From NCBI RefSeq assembly GCF_019175385.1, contig NC_083345.1, positions 13,540,027 through 13,604,026 on the forward strand: a DNA stretch of 64,000 nucleotides, written 5' to 3'. Position 1 is the stretch's first letter, and every line of letters starts with the position of its first letter. Source of the stretch: Lycium barbarum. Lineage: Eukaryota > Streptophyta > Magnoliopsida > Solanales > Solanaceae. The notes beneath the pieces are model-generated. The model saw only the letters and a program-made list of their open reading frames with translations. It was not told the origin of the DNA and did not search any database. This document shows positions 1 to 14,095 of the stretch, piece after piece. The position numbers and the translations under genes were made by a program.

Positions 1-2361
1 GAGTCCAAATTAGGCCTACCCAACAACCCTAATCCTAAACATATCAGCAGCACATTTCTCCAAAACAACCCCTCTCTCATCTCTTTCCTCTTCTAAGCAA
101 AATCAGCTTTCACAGCCATGGCAGGGGTTTAACCACCCCATTTCCGTGCAAGTCTCGAATACAGTCAACATAAGAGGCCAACAAACATTTTAAAATCTGA
201 TTTTTCTACACAAAGGAAATCAAAAATCAGAGGTTCAACTTCAACCCGTGTTACCCCCGCCCGCTACACTCGAAAACAACTCTTTGTCACATTTTGGACC
301 GTTCTTCAATGGACGTTTTGAAATTCAAAACCTTAGCCTCAAAATCCCGCCCAAACAAAACCCTAGAGTTTCAACTTCACCTATAAATATTGTCTCAAGC
401 AGTCAACCGAGAGGAGTTTTTTTTTTTTTTTAACATTCTTGAAAGCTTACCATACACAACACTTTAGCTTTTGACCACTACTCTAAATCTTGGGATCTTT
501 TAAAATTTTCATTCGTTCGAATCTGTTTATAACGAAAGAGTAGACTCGAGGCCAACGTCCGCAGTTCACTGCACCACAAAAGGATAAATCCGACTCTACT
601 TCCGTTCATTTACTCCCTCCGTGTCTAGTGTCTCTGCTTATTTAGAAAATTCATGGTCATGATTTTATTTTGTGTGTTCTCATAATGAATATTTAAAGCA
701 TGACTATGATTCTATTTTGGTTAGGATAATTTCTTTTTTCTTCTACCTTTTTCTCCTGCTACCTGCCACACTCACGAGAATAAGCATGAATGTTATCACG
801 ACTTAGAACATTTATTTTGATTTAGACATTATGATTTTTAGAGGTTTATTTTTATTCATCCACTCAATCACATGGATGAAGGTTTAATGAAAATGTTATT
901 GTCTTGGTTCATATTTCTATAGATTACTGTCTTGATTTATATTTTCTGTATGGTAGAAGCATGGCTTTAGGTCTCTGTTCAAAGCTTAGTTATTATGCCA
1001 GGATACTTTCCTTATATGGATTTGAATGGGCATTATTATACTAGTGCTAATAGCTAATCTTTTTTCAATCAAATGATCCATGACCTCCTCGTTGGTGATG
1101 TTAATTAGTCTATTTTGTTACGTCCATATCGTTAAAGTTTATTCAATTAGTTAACGCCACACATGCTTTCAAGAATGTCAGCGAGTAATAAAAGACTAGT
1201 TTGCTCCTTCATCAAAAAATCTTGTTGCTAACTAACGTATCAGTGATGATAGTTACTCTCTATTACTTTTTTCATGGAAAAATTACATTTCTTTCTCTAA
1301 CTACGACTCTTTTATTATTTTGCATGACATACCGGAGCCGAAGAGTTTCACTTTGAGACTCAACGACGCCGCTACCGCATGGAGCCCGCAAATCCTCGAT
1401 CGTTTCCAGCTTTACATCGCTTAAAAGCGAACCATGAAATAATCAAGTTTTTCTGTCGGGAGCCTATTTTGGCTGTCGATTATTTGTTTTTATTGCTTGT
1501 TTACTTGTTTGGTGTGACTAACATTTTACCTTAGTTGTGTGGCTATTAGACAATGCTTAATTGCTTTATTTTCACCAAGTCTCATTTTAGGAGGTCTTAA
1601 TCAGCAAATTTAGGTCTTAAATCCAATGGAGTTTAATTGTTCCTCTTGTGGGTTTGGCACGTCAGAAAGGAAAAGATATGCTTCAAAGTATCACAAATTT
1701 GACACAGTAAACGTTAGCTTATTTTGAGAATAAAAATGCAAACTAGTTTTAAAAGAGAACTTTTGGACCTTAGCCCCCTTTCCAATGTTTGAAACATGTT
1801 TCTTACAATTTTCAAAACCAATTCAGAAGTCTTGAATTTCTTCAAAACTTAAATGGAATTTCCCGGAATGGAATTCTCAATCAAAGTTTGTCTTGATGTA
1901 TGTCTTTGTTAAACTAAGCCATTTTGGGCCTTAAACAGAATCCAAAATCCTTTTCCTCTTAAGCTGAAACCCTACAGGTGTTACAAATATTAACAAACGT
2001 TTTCCCTAAAATTTATTGAGTTCACTACTTTTCATATGAATATTTGTATTTTTAAAAATTCTTCCACATTTGTATACTACAATCAGCCTCAATTTTCTCA
2101 AACTTAAGTCCGATCGGTTAACCATTGTTAATGAATCTTAAAGGATGCTTAATACCTTCCCTTTAGATTAATTGAATCCTTACCTAGAATCATTTGGTTT
2201 CGTAGACTTTAAAATGGAGTTAACTTTAGACAATCACTTTAGTAAGCTTTAGGTGTCCTAGTTCACCATAAATAATTAGGTGGCGATTCTTTAACTTTAA
2301 TTAATTCCGAAATTACCGGAATGTTGTAAACCATTTTGACTCCGGTTAAAATGGGTATAAC
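1..2361 (+). mobile_element. Probable Tat/Ogre-type gypsy LTR remnant
   Basis: No gene is seen here. The right part, about 1860-2361, reads like the 3' end of the long LTRs of Tat/Ogre retrotransposons. It has a 'ggatgcttaataccttcc' stretch near 2143, then 'aggtgtcctagttcacc' near 2251, 'ggtggcgattct' near 2280 and 'ggttaaaatgggtataaca' ending near 2361. The left part has a possible TATA box (cctataaatattg, near 382) followed by a T tract, as expected for the U3/R border of such an LTR. Family recognition is from memory of Solanaceae repeats. The boundaries are uncertain and 1 may not be the true start. It could instead be two unrelated remnants. Confidence 0.4.
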
Positions 2362-2649
2362 AGATGAAATTTTTTCTTTCGACCACAGATTGATTTGCAC
2401 TTTTATATTTAAAATATATACGTGCCTTTTGAAAACACAAATTTGGTTAGACCAAATAACAACTCCCCTTCGTAACAAGTCAGCAAGACCCCTTATCACA
2501 ATTAATTGATTCTCAGTTTTCAAACCCTTGACTTCATGACCGAAGAGTCCACATGACTCTCATTTTCTTTACTTTCCTCACATGTAAAGAGGTACTCTCT
2601 CGAAATGTGCAGTAGACGCACGAATGGCTTGCAGGAGTACTCTATGTCA

Positions 2650-3660
2650 ATTACCCACTTTAATCGTAAGTTTGATCATGGAAAAACGTGATACATAAAT
2701 AAAACAAAAGATACACACGAGACACCCTTTTCTCAAACAACACAATGAGTTGCTGATTAAACCATTTGTTGGTGCTATAAAATTAATTCGACGTTGTCAC
2801 TCGCCACACCAAATTCATATACAATAATTAATACGTCAATGAAAAACTAGTTCCATGGCCAAACAGTTCTATTTGATGCCGTCTATCGAAATTAAATTTC
2901 TGATTTTTATCTACCAGTTTTCTTAATCAGAGAATAAAATGCGAAGTTTTTATATCTTCAAATCGAATAATTTTTGTCACAAAGCAGTGAAGTTTTTATC
3001 TCTTCAAACCGAGTAAACAGGCAGCGAAGATTTTATATCTTCAAACCAATGAACGTTACTAAATCGGTAAAAAAATTATATTCTTTAAACCGATTAATAA
3101 CTTGGAGTAGAAAATTACGCAAATTTTAATCTCCAAACAGCGGAGTAGAAAACCACAAAGGTTTTAGTCTCCAAAAATAGTACTTTTATTTCTAAAAAAA
3201 AAAGTTAGTTTCTTCTTTGTCAAAAGAGTAAGATTCTAGTAGATTAACAAAATATGTAAAATTAGTAATTTCCTTAAGATTGTTATCAATCTGTATTTGG
3301 AAAATAATCTAAATCAGAATCTGGAAAGAGAGGAAACAAACTAAAACAGAATCTGAAAAGAAAGGAAAATAAATTCGAGCCCAATGAATTCAAAGTGTTT
3401 CCTTAAAAAAATTATTCCCCTCAAGTACCCGAGGTTATGAAATATATCCTCCCAGGATAGAACAAATTAACTCATTAGCGTAGCGGTACCTCAAACTCCA
3501 GTGAACGGCGAACGCAAAAAAGGCACAAATCACACACAGAAAAATAAGTGCAGAAAAGAAAGAAGAAGATGATCAAAATTTTCATAAGGAAAATCTGAAG
3601 GGATGACTAGATATTTATAGCCAACAACAGGTGTATTAAGCAAATAGGTGTGTCTTTTCT
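2650..3660 (-). mobile_element. Possible degraded copia-like LTR
   Basis: Read on the minus strand there is a TATA-like box (ggctataaatatc, near 3615-3627) followed by a pyrimidine-rich leader and an AT-rich tail, which resembles a copia LTR. Between 2930 and 3180 a loose motif recurs about every 60 bases ('gaagtttttatatcttcaaa' and variants). No coding capacity or clear terminal repeat is visible. Family and ends are uncertain. Confidence 0.25.
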
Positions 3661-4108
3661 GAAAAAGGCACGTGCCTTTTCGGCAAAAAATTGTCTTTCC
3701 AAAAAAGGAAAAAAACTTTCATTTTCCATTCACACCATATACCTAACACTGTATGTGCCCTTGCTCCAGAATATTGTGTTGGGAGCACCATATAATAGGG
3801 TCCATATTTCTCCCTTTCCCCCACCATTTAGAATGCTTGGTTTCAAACATTACGCGGTCTTTCTTTTCTACCTAAATCGATCAACTGGTTCTTACTTTTT
3901 GTATTGAGGGTTCAATTGAATTTCCTAAGTTCGAATTGCAAAATATTAATGAAACAAGGATTTTAAAATAAATTTTGATTAAAAAGGATGTATAGTTGAC
4001 TACTTGTTTGAGACGTAACACCAATTACTGACCGACTAGATCTTTCTCTTTACTATCCTTTCACTATACGGCGAAATCAACTGGATGGCTACCATATTTA
4101 TTATTTTC

Positions 4109-4362
4109 TTTGTTTCAATTTGTTCATCTACTTTTAACTTGACGCAGAGTTTAAAAAAGTAAAAAAGACTTTTAAATCTTGTGATCTTGAACGAAATATA
4201 TGTAGAATGTATAGTCAAATGTCTTTTAATCTTGTTGTCTTAAATATACCATGTGAAGAGTTGGAAATAAAGAATTGCTAAAAAGGAAACTACTGACATT
4301 ATATTCTTTTTTAAAAGGATTAAAAATGAAAGTAAGACAGACTAATTGAAACGGAGGGAGTA
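4109..4362. mobile_element. Stowaway-like MITE
   Basis: The right end is 'attgaaacggagggagta', the inverted form of the familiar Stowaway-type terminus. The left end, 'tttgtttcaatttgttcatc', is its degraded partner. The interior carries the usual 'cttttaaatcttgtgatctt' and 'tttaatcttgttgtctt' segments of this Solanaceae family. The element is non-coding and about 254 bp. A TA target-site duplication is plausible on the right but lost on the left. Confidence 0.6.
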
Positions 4363-4879
4363 TAAAATAACCTTATAGTGTGTTTATGGACCTAGTTACA
4401 ATCAATGAAATCCTTAGGAAGCCTCCTATTGAGGGCTTCATTGAGTTGAGCCTATACTTACTGCTAAACTAAATTCACTGAGCACATAAAGTACACGACC
4501 AATAATCAATTATCACACCTATTACACTCAAACGTTTCTATAACAGCAGCGTTTGACTGGTTATTTTTCTACTACTTTAATGAAATATTGTTACATAAAA
4601 CATATTACTATAATATAGAAAAGGCTTGTTTCAACATGTTAGCTTAGTGGAATTAAATTCATAGTTAAGGGCATTCTGGACTTTTGACAGTAGCTAATGC
4701 AACGTGTCCTTCGGCCAAAATCTCAACAAACCACCGCTTCGATGCTTCTAGATGGGCTTAAGTCCCCAATTGCTAATCCTGAGAATCTGAGATATTCTTT
4801 GGCTATGGGTATACCACAGGAAGCACTGAGAATGAGTTAGACTCCGTTTTGCAGAGTATTACGGTCGAATTAGGTTAGG

Positions 4880-5610
4880 TTGGATTGGGCGTACGCCCTA
4901 GAATTTGGGGCGTAAGTCCTGGGCGCAAAAGCGTAAGCCCCGGGCGTAAATTTAATTTTTATTGATTTAACTATGATTTTAATTATTATTGTCATGATAT
5001 TTATACTTTATGTTATCATGTTGTACTATTTTTTCTTAAAATATATAAATAAAGAAAGTAACTCTCATAGAAAATAACACTGTCATAAATTAATTTTTAG
5101 ATGATTATATCTGAAATTGATATGATAGAGATTTCATAGCACTATGTTCCGAAGCAACTTCATTCATTTTTTTTGTCGCTGCTCTTACACGTTTTGCCCT
5201 TCTCCTTATTTGAGTTTATATATAAAATTCAGTGCAAATATTAGTTGAGGGTGGGAACTGGGAAGGACTAATAGATTTGAGAATGATGATAACGTGAATG
5301 AAGATTTCATTTTAAAGATTATCTAGGCTATTATCATTTTTTGTGTTGTGCCCTTTGTTAAATAATAATTATAATAATTCTTTTTATATTATTAGTGATT
5401 TATTTGAATTTCTTTGCAGAATTTTAATGAAAACTTTACATTTGCTTATTTTTAGTAATAAAATTGTAAAATTGAAGATACATGAGACATACGTCCAGTG
5501 TCTCGGGGCTTACGCCTCGCCCCTTGTACATGAGACATACGCTCAGTGTCTCGGGGCTTACGCCTCGCCCCGTGCTACGTAAAATGCCTCGCCCCCCTCC
5601 TTTTAAATCA
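4880..5610. repeat. GC-rich-ended repeat with 48-bp tandem duplication
   Basis: Both ends carry GC-rich 'ggggcgtaagtcc'/'ggggcttacgcctcgcccc' sequence in opposite orientation around an AT-rich core, so it is probably a non-autonomous inverted-repeat transposon. At the right end a 48-bp unit starting 'catgagacatacg' occurs twice (5481-5528 and 5529-5571), differing at a few bases. A 79-codon open frame across it is just the repeat. No target-site duplication was identified. Confidence 0.4.
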
Positions 5611-7681
5611 CTGGTACAAACAACATACTAAGCAGAAGTGTGTAGACTCAAAAGAAGGGCATCACTATCACTTATGTAGTTTTAAGAATAATTGTCTCAA
5701 TAACTCTAATTTTTTGTTTTATATTCATTTTCTATGAACAAATCATATACAAATATCACTCCCGTTGCGTTTACAAACATGTCCAATAGTCACATATTCT
5801 TAATCCTCTTAATTACTTTTACTCTCCATTATTCTTACTCCGTTTCTTGGAATTTAATGTATATTGAATGTAGTAATTCATTTGGAATGTGAATATACGC
5901 TTTAATGTTTGTAACTTTAATTACCTCCTTCCCTTCTTATCCTTTCTCATGTAGTTATTTCTCTCTTTTGTTCTCTTTTAATTTTTATTTTTAAATGCAT
6001 TTTGTTCTAACAGTCTTTTGTTTCCTAATTTTAAATAATTATTTTATTATTTTTTAGTGATATTGATATGACAATCCTTTAGATTGGTGAATAGAAGAAA
6101 ACGAGAAAGTAAATAGTAATGAAGTTAGCAAAGAGGGGAAAGAAGCGGGAATGGGGAAAATATTGATGTGAAAAGCTAAGCAACTCAAATTAGAGAGTAA
6201 GCATCTTATATGCACGACTTGGAAATTGTTCACATAAGATAGGGTATATTGAATTGATTTTTATTTTATTTTATTTCCTTCTTTTAGTCTATTTTTTATT
6301 TTATTTAGAGAAATACAAATTGTGAATCTTGTGAAAGCATAAGTGTCGAAAAATTATACTAAAAATATAATTAAGAAAAAGGTCTCAGTGGAAGAAGAAG
6401 AAAAAAGCAATCACATCTCAAGTGTCCATTCCACTAATTTTAGTATCTTTTTCATTAATTCTTCTTTTAATATTGTACTTTTTCGCGTTCACATATACTG
6501 ATTTCTTATATAAGTTGTTTCATATTTAACCTAAAACATTTTTCATGGATTCTCTTTTATGAACTATGTGTGATTAATAAAAATTAGTTCCCTTTTATAA
6601 AAGTACTTAGTAACATTAGTATTCAACTGTATTTTAATTTTTTTATGACAGTTCACTAGTTTTTAAATAGTAGCACTTCTCAATAAGAAATAAATATACA
6701 ACTTGATAATTACACCTTGTCTTAATGTTTTCTTAATGAACGTGTTCAAGTCTTAAAAGACATTTAAAATGAGATGAAAGAGTAAAAAAGAAAATTAAAA
6801 GTAATGGGTGCTGCTTTTGGGCTAAATTAAACAAGGAAATATCCAAAGAAATTCACAGAAACATGCCATGAAAGAGAAGGTTCATTTGAACATTCGTGGC
6901 TTGTTTGATCAATTTTCAAGCAGTAATTATGACTTAGATTTGGTTGAATTATATTGAACTTCAAATTATTGATGAAGTTTTATCATTTTATTATAATAAG
7001 CGCTTTTCAGCTTTTAGCATGCTTCATCTCCGTAATTATTATCTTATAATGGACATTTACTTATTGACTATTGCCATTAACCTATCACTGAGAAAAGGTA
7101 GATCTCTCCTATAGTCGTTAATTAGCTCCTCGCTTGAAAAGGGTCAGTCTCCTGCTCCCTAGTTTCACTTTAACAGTCGCTTTAGCTTCTTTAGGTTCAT
7201 TTACAAAAATGATAAATGCAAGGTATAATTTATTAATTATCCCTATTTATTAGATATTTTTTAGAAATGAACATTATTAAAAAAAATTATTTCTTTAATG
7301 CTATAGGGGTATAATTGGAAGCAATTGTCAACTTTCTTCTTGAATTCCTAAAGTAACAATTATTTTGAGACAACTCTCTTAACCTAAAGGACAGTTAAAT
7401 GGAAGCTATAAGGATATAATCGGAATCAATTGCCCACAAAATAACGTTTTCCTACGAAAGAAAGAAAAGACATGAGAGCATTAGTCGAATGGGTAGGGAA
7501 CCCACTATGATCAATAATACAGATATGCAATGATATAGTAATTGAAAAATATATATAAATAAGGTGTAAGGGCATAATAATCACTTTGAAGACCAACCAT
7601 GTGAAAGATGCTAGTCCAAAGAACAATGGTAAAGGCACTGTTCTAGCCGTGCAACTCCATCACCCTTGCACAGTACTAGCT
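5611..7681. other. AT-rich intergenic DNA, nothing recognised
   Basis: No open frame of coding character, RNA gene or clear repeat boundary is seen. It is strongly AT-rich, with short homopolymers. Confidence 0.5.
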
Positions 7682-7870
7682 CACTACAAAAAAAAAAAAA
7701 AAAAAAGAAGAAAAAAAAAGTGATATCAATTATGAATTTTGTTGCTAATTTATTCTCACATAACTCGTAGCCAATAGAATGTTTTAATAATTTATTGCTA
7801 ATAAAAAGATTAGAGATGAATTTTCTTATTTAGCTTTGTTCATCGCTAATTACTATTTCTATTAGTAGTG
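7682..7870. mobile_element. CACTA-type MITE
   Basis: It starts 'cactacaaaaaaa' and ends 'ttctattagtagtg', giving CACTA-type inverted termini. The interior holds 'ttttgttgctaatttattc' and 'ttcatcgctaattac' segments typical of small CACTA derivatives. It is 189 bp and non-coding. A 3-bp target duplication is not clear (gct versus ggt). Confidence 0.6.
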
Positions 7871-8561
7871 GGTGTGGGAATATCATGGAAGAAAAAGATG
7901 ATTCTGAAAGGGACCTGTTTAGAATTTTATAGAAAGGTATTGAGCTGCTCAACATAATGCCCATACCCTCCTTAATTGATTTGTTGATGGTATAAAAGTG
8001 AGAACATTTTGATTGACTTGAGTAGAAGAAAGCATGTCCACGTATTGTTTCAAACCAGACAGGCTAAAATGGTAGGGAAAAGGGAATAATATAGTGTCAG
8101 CAGCACAAGGGATATTCTAGAGGGACCGCTCTGGCAGAATCAGTTGTTTTTTTTTTTTTTTGATAATTGAAAATTGAAAATTTTCCAAGAGTTTCGAAAT
8201 CCAGTGAATACAAGTCAAAATAATGTCTTGTGGTCCAGTCTTTCCCCGACTCCACGCATAGCAGGAATTTAGTGCACTGAACTGCTCTTTTTACCAGTTA
8301 AGCATTAAAATAATGTAAAATGTGACACTTGAAATTTAATTTGTGACGCTAGTAGAAATTCTCTCATGTCAAGAGGATTTAGCAATGTTATTTATATACA
8401 AACAAATTTATCTCACCCCATTTACACAATATGATATTCATGTTAGAAAAATATGTGCAATATTTACTCCAAGTTTGACAAAGTGGCATTACATTTTTAG
8501 TGCATCTCTTAAGCATGTTTATAGAAATGAATGAATGCATGCTAATCATTTTAGGGTCATT

Positions 8562-8920
8562 TGCACGATTACCCTTCAACGACACTGGTCTTTAATTTTT
8601 GTCCCTCAAATTGGTGGTATTTAATTTTTGCCCTTCGCCTAATACCATGAGGTTTGGGGTTCGAACCTCAGCTCAGTTAAAAAAACAAATCACAAGACAG
8701 AGTTTCGTAGCAAAGTTAGGCCTATTCGGGCCAAAGTTAGGCCTCAAGCAAAGTTTTGCATTCAAACTTTACCTGGCCTCTGCCTTGTGAATTCCTTCTT
8801 TTTTTACTGAGCTGGGGTTCGACCCAGAACCTCAGCGTATTAGGCGAAGGGCAAAAATTAAAAACCACCAATTTGAGGGGCAAAAATTAAAGACCAGTGC
8901 CTTTGAAGGACAATCCGCAC
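8562..8920. mobile_element. MITE with ~82-bp inverted arms (copy 1 of 3)
   Basis: The left arm 8562-8644 and right arm 8838-8920 are imperfect inverted copies of about 82 bp. They contain 'ctggtctttaatttttg' and 'aaattggtgg' on one side and their complements on the other. The centre has 'aaagttaggcctattcggg'. A B-box-like 'ggttcgaacc' lies next to each arm, but the overall palindrome argues against a tRNA gene. Related copies lie at 24945-25362 and 54634-55264. Confidence 0.75.
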
Positions 8921-10148
8921 AAAAAAAACCTTTTTTTTTTGCTTCTTTTGTGCATGAACGATTCATCTGAGAGTCCAATTGGACTTTATCCCTACTCCTT
9001 GCACTATCTCGTTGGGTCTGAGGCCCAACACCCTGTTATTATCGAGTCTGCAGCGGACTGAAGGCCCAATAATGGGTGAAAATTGTCAACATTTATGCTG
9101 ATGAGCTTAGTAAACCCATCAGCCCACATTGCTACTATTTTACATTGTACTTATATTTGTAATTGTAAAACACTTGTATATTATTGAAACCCTTTAGGAA
9201 TTAGTTGACATTCCAAGTAGGCAATCGATTCTAAGATCATTAAAATTGTAGATGACTCGTTTTCACGAGTTAATCCAACTTTCAAAATTGATTAGCAGAA
9301 TTTAATCCAAAACAACTCTTTTGAACGGTCTAACAACTCTGAGATTTTCTTTAAAAGGAAAAAACTTTGGATTTTCTATGGTAATAAACTCTAATATGAT
9401 TTTGTGTTTGTTTCAAATGACGAAGGATCGAGTTTTCAAAAAATGATATAACGGATCATGCCTCATTTGGTGAAATTATTCAATTTCCAAATCTTCAAAA
9501 TCTTTAAGTACAAAAATGATTTCAAAAATGGTGTTTGGCAATGCCAAGTTCTAATTCAAGACGAAAGGAGATTTTTGTAAAAGTTTTGCCCTTTACTTGC
9601 CAAACCATGACTTTGATAAATAAATGCGATATACTAAATGAGTTGATTCAAATGTTAGTAGATTTATATTACTTTGGGCCAAATTTAAGTGGAACTCTAC
9701 TCAAAGAAATTGTTTTAGTGTTGTTTTGGCCTAGGCAAGTAATGAAAGTTTCTTAACCATTTTTGGATCATTTGAGTCAAACTCAACCAATTTCACCATG
9801 AATCAAACTGACTTCACAAAGTCGTTATTAAATATTTCTTTCAGAAAACATGTCATGAATGAGTAAGTAAGGGCAACATTTTACTAAATTTTCTTTACTT
9901 TATATGTATTCCTTCAAATACATTTTTAAGCAAATATATACAAACTGCCTTCTTTTTGCTTTGGCTAGTTTGACTTGAGAGCTTGGTTTGCACGACCTTT
10001 TTGTAAACTCCAGGGATTTAATATCAACGTGGAAACCCTCTTTAGCATGAGTGTTAACTCGAAAGTTATCTCACTGGTGGTGCAGAGAATTAAACATTAG
10101 AGGAAACACCAAGCAGTTCAAGTGGACCGTGTGTTGAGAGAAGGGAAC
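8921..10148. other. Intergenic DNA, nothing recognised
   Basis: No gene is seen. A short stretch near 9130-9190 ('aattgtaaaacacttgtata') resembles an LTR-like leader, but there is no paired repeat. Confidence 0.4.
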
Positions 10149-11150
10149 TATCACAACCCAACCGGAGGGTCATTACGGGCACCCGGAGTTATCCTACCGA
10201 GCCCCTCTCATCATACTCTCATAATCATATCTAGGTGAGCCACATGGCTAACTCATAATTATCATACACCAAATAACACGAATTTCATAGGATGTAGACA
10301 CTTTTATATAAATATCATTAACTATGACCATATATACACAAGCCGACAAGGCTATCAAAATGATATACAAAATATGAGCCGACAAAGCTGAGGGATATCT
10401 AGCTATACACATTTGTCTACGAGCCTCTACGAAGGGTAAATAAAATCATAAAGACGGGACAGGACCCCGCCATGCCCATATATGTACACAGAAAGAATAA
10501 TACCAACTAATGCAGCTCCGGATCAAATGAAGCACCTCTGTGCAATCACTGAGGAAGCAGCCTAAAGGTCGAGTCTGTCTCCCTGTCTACCTGCGGGCAT
10601 GAACGCAGCGTCCACAAACAAAAGGACGTCAGTACGAATAATGTACTGAGTATGTAAGGCATGATAGTAACATGATAAAAGCATGAAGAATAACATAAGA
10701 TAGAAGGACCATTCATACCTCTTGAGACATTCATCATACTTGCCTAACCTTTCTCTAAGGAAAGCATTCAATACATATACATACAATGATACCATACCCG
10801 ATCATGTAAGTTAGGTGTCACCCATACCCGACCATAACAAGGCTCGGTGTTGTCCGTACCCAACTACAGTGGTGCGCGCGCAATAGATATCATACCCGGC
10901 CATATGAGCTCGGTATCATAAAATAACTATTACACATATGACATACATGAGTATCCAAAAGGAGCATTATAACTCTATCGGGGTGATATTGAGACGGTAA
11001 GCCCCCGATTTCTATTTTGGAATTGCTATAGTCATCATCATCATCACTATGAAGAGATTTTATCAATAATATCTTACGATTCTTGGTAGTCACGAGCTTC
11101 TAACATTCTCTAGGAAGTAGGACATTATGAACATCATAGATGGAATTACG

Positions 11151-13325
11151 TGTAACACCTCGTAGCTTCGGGTGAAGGTTTGACTCATAAGATGATAATA
11201 TAATGGAACCAATATGAGGGTTATAGGAAGTGTTTTGAAAACTAATCAAGTCATAAGAAATGTCTTTGGGCAAAGCAAAGTTAAAAGTCACTCTACGGGG
11301 CATGTTTGCAAGTGAGTTTGTACAAAGTCTTACTTCCAACGACCATAACCCCTTTATTAATTAGGAATTTGGGAAAACTTCCTAAATGAAAGTTGTATCC
11401 CTTTGAAATACCTTTCCAACGGTATATTATGGGGTCAAGGGGACATCTGTACAAAAAGTTATGGCCATTTTACTGAAGGATTACAGAGCAGTCTGTTCAC
11501 TGGTCATGTTATACGAACTTGTTATACAACCCATATAATTTTATACGGACCGTATAACTCGTCCGTACTTCATGAAACTTCAAATCGACGTTCTGGTTTC
11601 AGCCATGATAAAATATGGTCATATTATACGGACCGTATAACTTTATACGGACCGTATAATATGTCCATATAACTTCCGCCTCACTTTTGTATAAATTCAA
11701 GCCTTTAGTTCTTTCATTTCATTATTCACAATTCCAAGCCCTAGCAACAATTCAAAATATCAAGGTAAGTCAATCCAAACCCTTCCAACTCAATTCTAAC
11801 ATATACTCTAATAATCTAAGCAAGAAATCATTGTTCCTAAACTAGGGTTTTCAAGAAAACCCATCTCAAGGTTCAAGAATTCAAGATTTTGGAAATCTTC
11901 TTCAAAGTTAAAATCTTTAATTCAAGTTTGGAGCATTACCAGGTATGTGGAGTTGCTATCTACGTGTGGGAACATCATTTCTTCTTCCCCACGCCTCTTA
12001 ATCCATAAAGTATGAATCCTTATGAAAACTAGGGTTTCTATACCATGCCCATGATAACCCTAGGTCCATGTCCATGATTATATTATGTATGAATTGTTAT
12101 TATTCTATGATTGTGTTCTTAATAACTCCATATGATTATTGAGAATCAGTCTGTAATATATGAAAACCCATATCTTGTATTCCATGGATTCTTGCATGCA
12201 TGTTTTAACTAAGAATGATTATTTCATGAATATCCTACATGTCTACAAGTTTTCATGCAACTATATTATATAATTACTTTCATGTCATGATACAAGATAC
12301 ATATATGCTAAATAAAAGCTATTTCATGAAACCTTGTTTACAAGATATTTCGTGAAATCATGATTACAAGTCAAGTACAAGTTAATTCACGAAAATCATA
12401 GGATTTTTAGCCAACTATATCATGTTCATGTTTTTGGGAGTTGCACGAATTACCGAGAAGGCTCAGATAGCCTGAAACTACGCAGCCACCGTAGGACAAG
12501 AATCGCTCCACCCAGTTAGGACGATTCCTTAATTTTACACTGAATGGATCCATCAGGCACGTTACGACCTTATACCCTGGCAAGGTATGGGGCTCTGCTG
12601 GTTCGGCGAGGTACCAGACTCCACGTACCCACGTGGTGATATTATATTGTCGGTTATGAATTGCTCTCCCTACCTGCCATGTTTTACTCATACTTTATAT
12701 TATATATGTATTCATGTTCATGCTCATAACCAGGTTTCAGTTTCACGTTCAGTTCTTATCTGTATTACTCCATGTCCCATGTTATTTCATTCAGTTGCTT
12801 TACATACCAGTACATTCAATGTGCTGACGTCCCCTTCCTATTGCCCGGGGGCCTGCATTTCACGATGCATGTACTGATTTACAGGACGACATATCTGCTC
12901 TGTAGGACAGCATTTGTATCAGCTTATTGGTGAGCCCCATCTCATTCGGGGTTTGGTCAACTTTTTGTTTTATGGTTAGTTATGCATCTAAGGTATGCTG
13001 AGGGCCTTGTCCCGGTAAGTATGTTTTCCAGTCAGACTCATGGTAGAGGTTTCATAGACTAGACAAGTCAGTTATGTTATGTCAGACTTTCGGAGTCGTA
13101 TAACCATTTTGACTCATTCATGTTATTTCCGTACTCATGTTTAAACAAGTATTTGTATTAAGTATTATGACTTATTACATTTTATAAAGGCTCATCATGC
13201 ATTCACGTTATATTCCGGTCATGTTATGCCTCATGATTATTCAGCAAGCCATGTGGTTCGCTCGGTCACATGCAGTAAGGCACCGAGTGTCGTGTTTCGC
13301 CCAGGCCATGGTTCGAGGTGTGACA
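11151..13325 (+). mobile_element. Solo gypsy LTR, family A, copy 1
   Basis: It begins TGTAACACCTCG and ends GGTGTGACA, 2175 bp. A TATA box (gtataaat) is at 11689-11696, followed by a leader that includes a possible splice donor ('caaggtaagt', 11761). Upstream of the TATA the 15-bp palindrome TATACGGACCGTATA occurs three times (11542, 11625 and 11644). The flanks are TTACG (11146-11150) and TTATG (13326-13330), a 5-bp target duplication with one C-to-T change. No primer site or internal region follows, so it is a solo LTR. Its terminal and central segments match the inverted copy at 14096-16283. Confidence 0.8.
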
Positions 13326-14095
13326 TTATGACGAAGAAGTCATGCCTTTCGAAAGAAGGGTTAGCCTTACATACCTTTATGTCTTCTTAACTGTTTAACG
13401 TTCTCCTCCAAAGTCCGCAAAATCTACATTCAAGAGGATTCACACTAAGGTTAAGTCTTGAAAACACTTCTAAGTTCAAACTAATGCAATTAACGAACTA
13501 ACAAAATTTGGGCAGCATTTCTCCTATTTTGTCAACTTCCACCAAATTATAAATCAACTCTCAAACAACAATAATAACGTTCACAATACCATATTCAAGA
13601 AGTTACATTCAATTCAATCTCAAATTTATCCAAAATCCCTTTTTCAAGTTCATCTCATAGTCATCTTCTTCACTTCAACATTTATGATTTCTCCACTTTA
13701 ATTATTTTCCTTTCCAAGAGTTACTAAACCTTTATATCAACTCAATCATGTAAATAATAGGAAGATCATACCTTATTATAGAAGAACTTCACCTTCCCCA
13801 ACTCTTTTCAAGACCAAGTTTATCGCAACTTTGAAGAGAAGCAAGAACAATCACCTTTCATGGATTCTCTTTGGGTTTTGATGTTGATCTTCTCTCTTGA
13901 TGATATGGAAAGGCTTGGAATGTTATGGAACCTTCAAAAACTCTCAAGAACCTTCTAATAATGTGGAGAGAAGAGTGTGGGAGGTGGATATAAGAAATGA
14001 GATCTTTTGGGACTTAAAGAGGCTTTAAAATGCCCTCCCGCTTGAGTGTGCGGTGGAGATGTGGCTCCGCACACTGAGTGTGCGACCGCACCTCC

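Noticed and set aside
8640..8660. B-box-like 'ggttcgaacc'
   Set aside because: Mirror-image copy on the other side shows it is part of a MITE palindrome.
12407..12877. Open frames of 94 and 96 codons on opposite strands
   Set aside because: They lie in the leader part of a solo LTR, overlap one another and encode nothing recognisable.
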